NCBI GenBank assembly: GCA_964586425.1 | Contig: CAZPHI010000010.1 | Location: 1-46,525 of the forward strand | Reading direction: 5' to 3' | Source: CAZPHI01 sp964586425 | GTDB taxonomy: Bacteria > Bacillota > Clostridia > Lachnospirales > Lachnospiraceae | Length of the DNA stretch: 46,525 nt | The notes under the pieces: generated by a model | Database searches by the model: none | Told to the model about the DNA's origin: nothing | The model's input: only the letters and a program-made list of their open reading frames with translations | Made by a program: the position numbers and the translations under genes | In this document: positions 15,829-23,639 of the stretch, one piece after another | How positions within the stretch are numbered: position 1 is the first letter of the stretch | How the letters are laid out: each line of letters starts with the position of its first letter

Positions 15829-17419
15829 GATTAGAATGTACAAAAAACATGCTATACCACAGGATATTACAGAACTAGTACATGAGATTGCTAGTACGAT
15901 TAATCAGATGCTTCGTGAGAACATATATGAAACGGCTCTTTCAGAAGAGGAGTGTAAGAGGCTTGAGGCAAGAAAAAAAACATTAAGACGCTGTTTGAAA
16001 AATTGTGCTACCGGAGATAAAGAAGCTAAGCAATATGTTAAAGAAGTCATAAAGGATATTCTTCTTGAGAGGTATGAATTGGATGACGCTAATATAGGGA
16101 GGATCATTGATTTTAACAATAACAACAGGCTGAGTAATTGGGATAAATTCCAGATCGTTTTATATATAGCGTATAAGGCAGTTGGGGAAGATGCAATTAA
16201 TTTGATATTTGATGAGTTAGATATTAATGGTAAAAGATGCCTTGATAAAGATGATTTAGACAGAATTTATTATAAGATTGCAACACCATTAGAAGAGATA
16301 GATAAGCTTGAGATAATTGTACAGAGAATATATTCATTATATAGAGGATTAGGTATTGCGGATGATATTAGAGACATGAATATTGATGGGATATCAGGCG
16401 GTGTTTCAGGCAATTCGGTAACTAGTAGTACCCTCTGGATATTCAAGGATGGAGTATCAATTAATTTATCATTTTTGAATTTTCAAAGTCAGAGAGAATT
16501 AGAACGAATATGTAATAATATATACCGTAATAATCAGCCAGGACATTTGTCAAAATCAAGGGGGTATATTGTGAATGATATGAGTGATCATTCACGAGTT
16601 GTAGTGGCAAGACCACCATTCTGTGAAAACTGGGTATTTTTTGTTAGAAAGTTTAATAAAGCAAGAATATATGATGTATGCCAGCTATATGGTCAAAGTG
16701 GTTGTGAATTATTAAAGAATCTGCTACTTATATTAATTAGGGGATGTGTCAATTGTGCAATTACTGGAGCTCAAGGTTCTGGTAAAACAACACTTTTAAT
16801 GGCATTAATTAATTATATTGACACAGGATATAACCTGAGAATACAGGAATTGGCATTTGAATTACATCTACGAGACATATATCCTGACCGTAATATAGTA
16901 ACATTCAGAGAGACTGACTATATCAGTGGACAGGAAGGCTTAGATCTTCAAAAAAAGACCGATGGAGCGGTTAATATTCTAGGTGAAGTAGCATCTGCAC
17001 CAGTTGCGGGATGGATGATTCAGATGGGATTGACGGCATCACTTTTTACACTTTTTACACATCACGCTAAGACAACAAAAGCACTCGTAAGTTCTTTGGC
17101 GAATGCGTTACTTAGTGAGAATATATACCAGAACGAATTAGCAGCTAGAAAGCAGGTTGTTGATGTAGTTAAAATAGATATACATCTATCAGTAAACAGT
17201 CATGGAGAAAGGTATGTTGAAAGAATAAGTGAGATATGTAATATGGATTGCTCAAATTCGCTGGGGGAAAGCGAGGATGGCTACTTTACAAAAGATATAA
17301 TAGTGTACAATAACGGACGATATATTGTAAGAAATAAGATAAGCCAGGAATTATATAATTCAATGAAAAATAATCTGTCCCATGATGAAAGGCAGGTTGT
17401 TAATGAATATTTTTTATAA
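15821..17419 (+). CDS. TadA/CpaF-type secretion ATPase
   Basis: A cytosolic hexameric ATPase of the type II/IV secretion superfamily that drives assembly of pilus-like fibres or protein export. The 532 residues contain Walker A GAQGSGKTT (316-324), an Asp-box-like TFRETD, the Walker B-like VNILGEVASAPVAG, and the His box LFTHHAKTTKAL. The ~300-residue N-terminal extension is helical. The conserved Arg after GEV, seen in most CpaF proteins (GEVR), is replaced here by Ala. The start is ATG 15821 rather than the TTG one codon earlier. It overlaps the TadZ-like gene by 8 nt and the next membrane gene by 17 nt, so the core is a translationally coupled unit. Confidence 0.88.
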   Translation: MAKIRMYKKHAIPQDITELVHEIASTINQMLRENIYETALSEEECKRLEARKKTLRRCLKNCATGDKEAKQYVKEVIKDILLERYELDDANIGRIIDFNNNNRLSNWDKFQIVLYIAYKAVGEDAINLIFDELDINGKRCLDKDDLDRIYYKIATPLEEIDKLEIIVQRIYSLYRGLGIADDIRDMNIDGISGGVSGNSVTSSTLWIFKDGVSINLSFLNFQSQRELERICNNIYRNNQPGHLSKSRGYIVNDMSDHSRVVVARPPFCENWVFFVRKFNKARIYDVCQLYGQSGCELLKNLLLILIRGCVNCAITGAQGSGKTTLLMALINYIDTGYNLRIQELAFELHLRDIYPDRNIVTFRETDYISGQEGLDLQKKTDGAVNILGEVASAPVAGWMIQMGLTASLFTLFTHHAKTTKALVSSLANALLSENIYQNELAARKQVVDVVKIDIHLSVNSHGERYVERISEICNMDCSNSLGESEDGYFTKDIIVYNNGRYIVRNKISQELYNSMKNNLSHDERQVVNEYFL

Positions 17420-19016
17420 TGTAATCAAAAAAAGCTATTTGACTGGAAATTTTTTGCGGATGATAGAAGCAGCTAATGAGCTTTTGTATCCTCAAAGCAG
17501 GCAAAAGATTATTGAAGAGACATGGAAGAATTTTGTCTCACGCTTATTATTTGGAATTATACTTGTGATATTGATGGCAGTATATACCAGAGATATGTAT
17601 TGGATTGCACTTACAATATTAGTAGTTGCCGCAATTAATTATAAGGCAGTATCTGATTATTATTACAATAGACTATTAAAGTTATTAAAGCAGTTCAGAA
17701 TCTATGCGGAGAATGTAATTTATTATTATCGATACAATAGAATGATTGATGATGCTATTAATGAAGCTTTATATGATGCGGAATATGAGATCGGGATACA
17801 TGGTAATTATATGTATGATTTATTGACATTAGATGAGGGTGAAGAAGCACTTGAAAGATACAAATATAGTTGCCCTCATGAATTATTTTTACTTATGTTT
17901 TCAATGTGTTATATGTGTAGAAATAATGGAGACAGGGTTGTAGAGGGTAAATCGGTTTTTATATCTAATATGAACAGTTTGATAGAAGAAATCAATGAAG
18001 AAATTGAGCGTATGGAGAAGATTAATTACGCTTTTTCAGGAGTTTTTCTGGTCTCACTATTGCCAGTATTCGCCATTCGTGTAATTGAGCGTTGGGGAAT
18101 AGGGAATGTCCCAGAGCTAGAAGAATATTTTCAAAGTATGACAAGTAAAGCTATGACGATAATGCTCGTATTCCTATCATTAGCGACATATATGATAATG
18201 ATTAAGATGAAATATCCAAGTATAGTTAATATGCCTAAGAATAGTCTTGTGTGTAGATTAACAAGAGTATATATAGTTAAGAATATACTCGGAAAAATAA
18301 TACATAAAAGGTATGAAAGATATAGAAAAAAATCTATAAAACTAAACAAACTATGCTGTAGATATAATGTTAGAGAGTTTACAATGCTACAGGTTATTAG
18401 TGCGGTATGTTCATGCCTTGTGATTTTGATAATATCAATGCTTGCTGGAATATATTATATATACAGTATTGCAGCAGCAATTATTACTATGATTTGTTTT
18501 TTTAATATACCAATGCTTATGCTGAAATTCTCTAGAATGTTTTTGAAAGAAGCTATGATGATGGAAGCGGCAAGAATTCAGGCAGGTGTATTAATGTGTA
18601 TATATCAGGATGGTATTACTGTAATGGAGATATTAACAGTTATGGAATTACTATCTAGATTCTATACTAAGGAAATTGCAATTACTGTTGATGAATATCA
18701 AGGCAGTGGAATGGAAGCTCTGACGGATTATAAAGAAAGGGAGAGCTCGAGAGAATTAAAAAGAATCGCTGATGGCTTATATGCATGCGATTCAATTGCA
18801 GTTGAAGATGCTTTTGAATTTTTAGAAAAAGAGAAAGAATATGATTTTAGACACAGAAATAATTATATAAATAGAAATATTAATGACAAAGCAATTGTAG
18901 CAAGATTTGTTTCGATGATACCTATAGTTTCAACGATAGCACTAAAACTTATATTACCTTTTATAATTGAAAGCTTGAAACAATTGCACAATATGTCAGG
19001 AATGCAGTTGATGTAA
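17403..19016 (+). CDS. TadB/TadC-like inner-membrane platform protein
   Basis: 537 residues with hydrophobic helices at ~46-80 (two), ~205-225, ~247-266, ~325-375 (two or three) and ~505-528. Between them are Lys/Arg-rich helical cytosolic domains (RYERYRKKSIKLNKLCCRY). The long double arrangement of membrane pair, cytosolic domain, membrane pair, cytosolic domain, membrane helix resembles TadB and TadC (GspF-fold proteins) in one chain. A GspF fold is inferred, since no short signature is diagnostic. The start at ATG 17403 overlaps the ATPase gene, and platform genes usually follow the ATPase. It would anchor the ATPase and pilin-like subunits. Confidence 0.68.
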   Translation: MNIFYNVIKKSYLTGNFLRMIEAANELLYPQSRQKIIEETWKNFVSRLLFGIILVILMAVYTRDMYWIALTILVVAAINYKAVSDYYYNRLLKLLKQFRIYAENVIYYYRYNRMIDDAINEALYDAEYEIGIHGNYMYDLLTLDEGEEALERYKYSCPHELFLLMFSMCYMCRNNGDRVVEGKSVFISNMNSLIEEINEEIERMEKINYAFSGVFLVSLLPVFAIRVIERWGIGNVPELEEYFQSMTSKAMTIMLVFLSLATYMIMIKMKYPSIVNMPKNSLVCRLTRVYIVKNILGKIIHKRYERYRKKSIKLNKLCCRYNVREFTMLQVISAVCSCLVILIISMLAGIYYIYSIAAAIITMICFFNIPMLMLKFSRMFLKEAMMMEAARIQAGVLMCIYQDGITVMEILTVMELLSRFYTKEIAITVDEYQGSGMEALTDYKERESSRELKRIADGLYACDSIAVEDAFEFLEKEKEYDFRHRNNYINRNINDKAIVARFVSMIPIVSTIALKLILPFIIESLKQLHNMSGMQLM

Positions 19017-19043
19017 AAATAATATAGACAGGAGAGAAAATAT

Positions 19044-19493
19044 ATGGAAAATAGTTTAAAAGGTTTAATGTTAGCAGCAGGAACAATAGTTACATGTCTT
19101 ATAATAAGTCTGGGTTTCTTTATTGCAAAAGAAGCTAAGAATTCAGCTTCAACAGGTACGGGACAAATCAGTAAGCTTAATAATGAATTTATTGAGAATG
19201 ATAAGGTTATATATGATTCAGCACAGGTATCAGGAAGTGAAGTAATTAATATTATTAGAAAATTCCAAAATGATACAGTTGGAATTAAAGTTATTACAAA
19301 TAAATCTAGTATAGATTATATATATTCTATAGATGCTTCAACAGGAAGCATCACGGGCAGTGCGACTGGAAGCTATTCTACAGCAACTGCTGTAACGGAA
19401 GATAGTTATATTAATCCAACTGCAAGATTTAATGGTAATGTAATAAGGGATAGCAGTGGAATAATTACATGCATACAATTCTCACAGGTGTAA
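19044..19493 (+). CDS. Pilin-like small membrane-anchored protein A of the Tad-like operon
   Basis: 149 residues. A short start (MENSLKGL) is followed directly by a hydrophobic helix (~8-28, MLAAGTIVTCLIISLGFF), then a hydrophilic body with a Ser/Thr/Gly-rich stretch (GSITGSATGSYSTATA). This is the layout of a pilin or pseudopilin, but no classical prepilin cleavage motif (G followed by F/M-x4-E) is evident. AGGAGAG precedes the ATG. The N-terminus M(E/D)NSL(K/E)GL is shared with the next gene, suggesting a common recognition signal. It is the best candidate for the major fibre subunit; inference from position and layout. Confidence 0.6.
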   Translation: MENSLKGLMLAAGTIVTCLIISLGFFIAKEAKNSASTGTGQISKLNNEFIENDKVIYDSAQVSGSEVINIIRKFQNDTVGIKVITNKSSIDYIYSIDASTGSITGSATGSYSTATAVTEDSYINPTARFNGNVIRDSSGIITCIQFSQV

Positions 19494-19499
19494 TTGCAT

Positions 19500-19694
19500 A
19501 TGGATAATAGCTTAGAAGGGCTGCATATAGTTGCAGGAATGCTTATATTTGTTGTTGGGATTATAATGTTATTTTCTATTAATATACTTATTGATGATAT
19601 GTATAGATTATCTGAGAAGAGTGTATATGACAACTACATCTTACTTTCATCAGATACTAGAATGGAGATAGTGTATGGACAATCCAATAAGTAA
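19500..19694 (+). CDS. Pilin-like small membrane-anchored protein B
   Basis: A 64-residue protein, MDNSLEGLHIVAG then a hydrophobic helix (~10-30) and a short polar tail. The N-terminal octapeptide closely matches the upstream gene (MENSLKGL), so the two are likely paralogues or share an export/assembly signal. AGGTG lies 10 nt before ATG 19500; a TTG two codons earlier is possible. Its end overlaps the next gene by 20 nt. No known family recognised. Confidence 0.6.
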   Translation: MDNSLEGLHIVAGMLIFVVGIIMLFSINILIDDMYRLSEKSVYDNYILLSSDTRMEIVYGQSNK

Positions 19695-20097
19695 AATAGC
19701 TGCATTGATTATATTGGTGCTAGTATGCATATTGATGCCGGTAAAACAGGCATTTGAAAGAATAAAATATATTGGGACTGTTACTATGACATCATATACA
19801 ATAGAATTTGTTGACACAATAAGAAATAATGGAATTATAAGCGAACAGTTATTGAATGAATTCAGATATAAGATGCAGGTCGCAAGCAATGGAAAAGTCA
19901 GTAGTGATAATATCAAGATTGAGCATTGTGTGTTTGAATCAGATGGAAATAAAAGATTTTATTCATCTTCAGATATTGAGGCGGTTATCTATAATGAACA
20001 TTGGTATGATGTAAGTTATAATGATTATATTAAGGTAACGGTAATTGACATTAATAATGAATTAGTGACATTATATGGAGGATATATTAAAAATTGA
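19675..20097 (+). CDS. Pilin-like small membrane-anchored protein C
   Basis: 140 residues beginning MDNPISKIAAL, then a hydrophobic helix (~8-23) and a soluble domain of mixed alpha/beta character (KYIGTVTMTSYTIEFVDTIRN, VKVTVIDI-like strands). The layout is that of a minor pseudopilin. It overlaps the upstream gene by 20 nt and shares 4 nt (TTGA) with the next start. A VTMTSYTIEFVDTIRNNGII segment recalls the TadE/archaeal-type pseudopilin core by shape only; no firm family call. Confidence 0.6.
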   Translation: MDNPISKIAALIILVLVCILMPVKQAFERIKYIGTVTMTSYTIEFVDTIRNNGIISEQLLNEFRYKMQVASNGKVSSDNIKIEHCVFESDGNKRFYSSSDIEAVIYNEHWYDVSYNDYIKVTVIDINNELVTLYGGYIKN

Positions 20098-20666
20098 GTT
20101 ACACAGATTATGCGATTATCTATTTTCTGCTTTTTATATGTGTAATAACAGGAGAAGATACAAAACAGCAGTTGTTGTCTAGCGTATCGCAGCAATATAT
20201 TATGTACAATAATATTCTTGATACAGCAGTTTCTGACAGCCTTAGGGATGCATATGATTTGTGCGATAATATACCTGTATTGAATAAGAATAAGGTAAGA
20301 ATACAGTTGGATGAAGGAATGAGGCATATTCTTGGTAGTACATCAAATGCAATGATAATAGTTGCTATGACTGATGCAGATGGTGTTACAATATATAACT
20401 ATGGCAAAGAGATAAGAATAGAATATAGGTATTATCCTTTTGAAGAACATGTTGATGTTATAAGAAATAATATAGAACAAATTATTAATTCATCAATAGA
20501 AAAGAGCGAAGGGATAGATTATAAATTTCAGGTATCATATACAGAGAGATTCAATCAATGGTACAATACCATTGGAGATTGTGGAATAATAACCATATAT
20601 GAGGTACCATACAAGTCGTTTGATGGCTTTCAGGGATATATAGTATCAGGAGCATGTGTTGAATAA
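20094..20666 (+). CDS. Last gene of the Tad-like operon, secreted/membrane-anchored unknown
   Basis: 190 residues from a TTG start that shares TTGA with the upstream stop. A hydrophobic N-terminal segment (YAIIYFLLFICVITG, ~6-20) could be an uncleaved anchor. The remainder is soluble, rich in Asp/Ile/Tyr, with two Cys near the C-terminus (GDCGI and SGACVE) that could pair after export. No family is recognised. Tight coupling makes it part of the same machine, perhaps a tip or minor component. The terminator hairpin overlaps its stop codon. Confidence 0.62.
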   Translation: MSYTDYAIIYFLLFICVITGEDTKQQLLSSVSQQYIMYNNILDTAVSDSLRDAYDLCDNIPVLNKNKVRIQLDEGMRHILGSTSNAMIIVAMTDADGVTIYNYGKEIRIEYRYYPFEEHVDVIRNNIEQIINSSIEKSEGIDYKFQVSYTERFNQWYNTIGDCGIITIYEVPYKSFDGFQGYIVSGACVE

Positions 20667-20688
20667 ACATATGCTCCTGATATTTTTT
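20645..20688 (+). terminator. Intrinsic terminator of the Tad-like operon, overlapping the stop codon
   Basis: Arms 20645-20660 and 20666-20681 (ATCAGGAGCAT core) with loop GAATA, then six T at 20683-20688. The 5' arm lies inside the final codons and the loop/stem junction contains TAA 20664-20666. Confidence 0.88.
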
Positions 20689-20732
20689 AACTTAGATATA
20701 TTCTTTATCTTAATTGAGGCATTAAGGGATAT

Positions 20733-21992
20733 TTATTCGGCATGATTTGTAATTAATATATGAACGGATTCAATTCGATTTTTGCTTACAGAATCAATAA
20801 TAAGTTTATAATTATTCTCATATACAACATCTCCTATATTTGGAAAACGGTCTAGATGTTCAATAATATAACCACCAATCGAATCATAGTCATCGGAATC
20901 AATCTTGATTCCAATAATATCCTGAATATCATCAAGCTTTGCAGAACCTTCTACAATATATTCATTGCTGTTTATTTTGATTATTGATTCTCGTTCATCA
21001 GTATCATATTCATCTTTAATATCACCGATTATTTCCTCAAGCAGGTCTTCAAGAGTAATCATACCTACAGTTGAGCCGTACTCGTCGATAACAATAGTTA
21101 TATTATTGCAGGTTTTTCTAAGTTCTTCCATTAGTTCGGTGGTATTCTTGTATTCATAAGTAAAATAAGGTTCTCTCATAATATTTCTGATGTTAAAGTC
21201 ATCATGTGAATCAAATTGAAGAAGATCCTTTACATTAATTATACCAATTACATTATCAACACTTTCTTCATAGATAGGAAAACGTGTATATTTTTCCTGA
21301 CGAAAAAGTTTTAATATGTCATCATAACTACTATTTACGTCGGCCATTGACATATCAATTCTTGGTATCATAACATCACGGGCTTTACTGTCACCAAAAT
21401 CAAAAAGATTATTAATAATTCTTCGTTCTTCACTTTCAATTACTCCTTCTTCGTGACTAACATCAACTATAGTACGAAGCTCGTTTTCTGTGATTGCTGA
21501 TTTCTTTGAATTTGGATCAATATGCATGGCATGCATAACCAAAGATGAAAGTTTGTCCAAAAGAAATATTGCCGGTGTAAGTATGTATATGAGACCGTAT
21601 ATTACATTGGCATATGAAAGCGCAAACTTTTCTGATTTGATTGAAGCTGCAGTCTTAGGAGTTATCTCACCGAATATAAGAATGAGTACGGTAAGAATAC
21701 CGGTTGCAATACCAGAATATACATCTCCTAATAGTTTAATTGTAAGGCTGGTAACCATCGCTGATGCGGACAAATTAACGATATTATTACCTATTAATAT
21801 TGCACTTAACATTTTACTGGAATTATCAATGATTTTAGATACTTTGACGGCTTTCTTATTACCCTCATCAATCAGCGAACGAATACGAATTTTATTGACT
21901 GTGGTAAATGCTGTTTCAGCTGAGGAAAAAAAAGCTGATAGAATTAATAATATTATAATTATAATAAGTTGAATGACACTACTGGGGTCCAA
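20733..21992 (-). CDS. CNNM/CorC-HlyC family transmembrane protein with CBS pair
   Basis: 419 residues. The N-terminal DUF21/CNNM membrane domain (helices ~5-25, ~60-80, ~90-115, ~125-150) contains AFFSSAETAFTTVNKIR, the GNNIVN motif, and FGEITPKT. Two CBS motifs follow (ARDVMIPRIDM; VIGIINVKDLL; GMITLEDLLEEIIGDI), then a CorC_HlyC domain (~335-415, GGYIIEHLDRFPNIGD). Members act as magnesium transporters/exporters, with CBS domains sensing Mg-ATP. The older 'hemolysin' label is not supported here. The TTG start at 21992 has GGAGG 8 nt upstream and a good promoter. It is monocistronic. Confidence 0.93.
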   Translation of the reverse strand: MDPSSVIQLIIIIILLILSAFFSSAETAFTTVNKIRIRSLIDEGNKKAVKVSKIIDNSSKMLSAILIGNNIVNLSASAMVTSLTIKLLGDVYSGIATGILTVLILIFGEITPKTAASIKSEKFALSYANVIYGLIYILTPAIFLLDKLSSLVMHAMHIDPNSKKSAITENELRTIVDVSHEEGVIESEERRIINNLFDFGDSKARDVMIPRIDMSMADVNSSYDDILKLFRQEKYTRFPIYEESVDNVIGIINVKDLLQFDSHDDFNIRNIMREPYFTYEYKNTTELMEELRKTCNNITIVIDEYGSTVGMITLEDLLEEIIGDIKDEYDTDERESIIKINSNEYIVEGSAKLDDIQDIIGIKIDSDDYDSIGGYIIEHLDRFPNIGDVVYENNYKLIIDSVSKNRIESVHILITNHAE

Positions 21993-22037
21993 AATTAAAT
22001 CCTCCTGTTAATAATACGTTAATATATACGTATGATA

Positions 22038-22067
22038 ATTTTACAGTATAGAAAATACATTTGTCAA
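22038..22067 (-). promoter_or_regulatory. Sigma-A promoter of the CNNM/CBS gene
   Basis: On the minus strand TTGACA (22067-22062), 18-nt spacer, TAAAAT (22043-22038). Confidence 0.7.
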
Positions 22068-22125
22068 TCATAATTTCTCATTCTTGTGAGTATATATATA
22101 TTATATTTTATTATGGAGGAATATG

Positions 22126-22482
22126 ATGGTTAAAAATGCTGTATCAATATTAAGAATTTTGATAATTACATATGTAGTGACAGCGGTTATGCTACTGCTG
22201 ATGAGTTTTGGAATGTATAAGTTATCAATAGGAGAAAATCTTATAAAAATAGGAATTGTAGTTGTTTATGCATTATCTTGCGCAATAGGAGGGTTTATAT
22301 GTGGAAAAAATAAGAAACAGAGAAGGCTTCTATGGGGATTATGTATAGGAATTTGTTATTTTGCAATACTATCACTAATATCATTTATTGTTAATAAGGG
22401 ATTCTATTCAGACATTAATGAAGCTATAAAAGCAGCGGGAGTATGCCTTTTGGGGGGTATTATTGGCGGGGTTATAAGCTAA
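22126..22482 (+). CDS. TIGR04086 family membrane protein
   Basis: About 118 residues with four hydrophobic helices and glycine-rich turns (CAIGGFICGKNKKQRRLLWG; LLGGIIGGVIS end). The GGFxxGKxxxxxGxxxG arrangement and the size match the TIGR04086/YrzE group of Clostridia and Bacilli, whose role is unknown. There are two adjacent ATG codons (22123 and 22126). The second is preferred because GGAGG at 22115-22119 is 6 nt from it and only 3 nt from the first. The stop codon forms part of the terminator loop. Confidence 0.75.
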   Translation: MVKNAVSILRILIITYVVTAVMLLLMSFGMYKLSIGENLIKIGIVVVYALSCAIGGFICGKNKKQRRLLWGLCIGICYFAILSLISFIVNKGFYSDINEAIKAAGVCLLGGIIGGVIS

Positions 22483-22493
22483 ACCCCGTTTTT
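22467..22493 (+). terminator. Intrinsic terminator after the TIGR04086 gene
   Basis: CGGGGTT (22467-22473) pairs with AACCCCG (22482-22488), 8-nt loop, then five T. The stem starts inside the last codons. Confidence 0.85.
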
Positions 22494-22607
22494 CTATTGA
22501 ATAAAAAGAAAAAATAAAATAAAAATAAAGGAAAAACAAAAAATATGTAGAATATTAATATTAGTAAGCGCTTTTTTACTTAATTCATAAAGAAAAGGGT
22601 GTGTTAT

Positions 22608-23615
22608 ATGAATATTAGAGAGCAGTTAGAAAACAAAGAACATGATATATTTAGTCAATATGCGTCATTTAGTGATGCGTCATTAGGCAGAGATTATGAT
22701 GAAGAACAGTGCGATATGAGGACAGTATACCAACGTGACAGAGACAGAATATTACATTGCAAAGCATTTCGAAGATTAAAACATAAGACGCAGGTCTTTT
22801 TGGCTCCGGAAGGTGATCATTACCGTACCAGATTAACACATACTCTTGAAGTGTCTCAGATTGCAAGAACAATTGCAAAGGCATTAAGTCTTAATGAGGA
22901 TTTAACTGAAGCGATTGCTTTAGGACATGATTTAGGACATACACCATATGGACATGCGGGTGAAAGAACTCTTAATGAATTATGTAGTGAAGGCTTTGCA
23001 CATTATAAACAAAGTATTAGAGTTGTGGAAAGACTTGAAAAGGATGGAAAGGGATTGAATCTTACTAAGGAAGTAAGAGATGGAATTCTTAATCATAGAA
23101 CGTCCGGTCATCCTAAAACACTTGAGGGAAAAATCGTTAGATTATCAGATAAAATAGCTTATATTAATCATGATATTGATGATGCTATAAGGGCTAAAAT
23201 ATTCTGTGAGAATGATATACCGGCTTGCTATACGGATGTATTAGGCCATTCAACCAAAGAACGCCTTAATACATTAATCAGGGATATTATTACTATGAGT
23301 TATGGAAAACCAGATATAATAATGTCTGATGAGATTGAAAAAAGTATGACTGATTTGAGAGAATTTATGTTCTCATCTTTATATATGAATTCAGTAGCAA
23401 AGTATGAAGAAAAAAAGGCATACAAGCTTATTACTGAGCTTTATACATACTATATGTCTAATATTAATGAATTACCATCTAATTATCTGAGATTTATTAA
23501 TGAATATGGTGAAACAAAAGAAAGAGTTGTATGTGATTACATAGCTGGAATGAGTGATCAGTATTGTGTCGCAAAATTTCAGGATATATATATTCCTAAA
23601 TCGTGGAAGGGTTAA
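22608..23615 (+). CDS. dgt: Deoxyguanosinetriphosphate triphosphohydrolase-like protein
   Basis: An HD-domain hydrolase that splits dNTPs into nucleoside and triphosphate. The metal-binding residues are in RLTHTLEVSQIA and GHDLGHTPYGHAGE, followed by NHRTSGHPKTLEGKIVRLSDKIAYINHDIDDA, which matches the short (~335-residue) Dgt-like family found beside dnaG in Clostridia. The start chosen is ATG 22608, 8 nt after AAAAGGG; a GTG three codons earlier is in the ribosome site. First gene of dgt-dnaG-rpoD-trmK-nif3-nucleoside kinase. The 120 nt upstream is purine-rich and contains no clear promoter. Confidence 0.93.
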   Translation: MNIREQLENKEHDIFSQYASFSDASLGRDYDEEQCDMRTVYQRDRDRILHCKAFRRLKHKTQVFLAPEGDHYRTRLTHTLEVSQIARTIAKALSLNEDLTEAIALGHDLGHTPYGHAGERTLNELCSEGFAHYKQSIRVVERLEKDGKGLNLTKEVRDGILNHRTSGHPKTLEGKIVRLSDKIAYINHDIDDAIRAKIFCENDIPACYTDVLGHSTKERLNTLIRDIITMSYGKPDIIMSDEIEKSMTDLREFMFSSLYMNSVAKYEEKKAYKLITELYTYYMSNINELPSNYLRFINEYGETKERVVCDYIAGMSDQYCVAKFQDIYIPKSWKG

Positions 23616-23639
23616 TCAACGCATAAAAGAGAGGTAAAT

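Noticed and set aside
20733..21992. Hemolysin/toxin
   Set aside because: The domain order CNNM-CBS-CBS-CorC_HlyC indicates a magnesium transport-type protein; the 'hemolysin' name is historical.
22483..22607. Promoter in the purine-rich stretch before dgt
   Set aside because: No acceptable -35/-10 pair at proper spacing could be found by eye.
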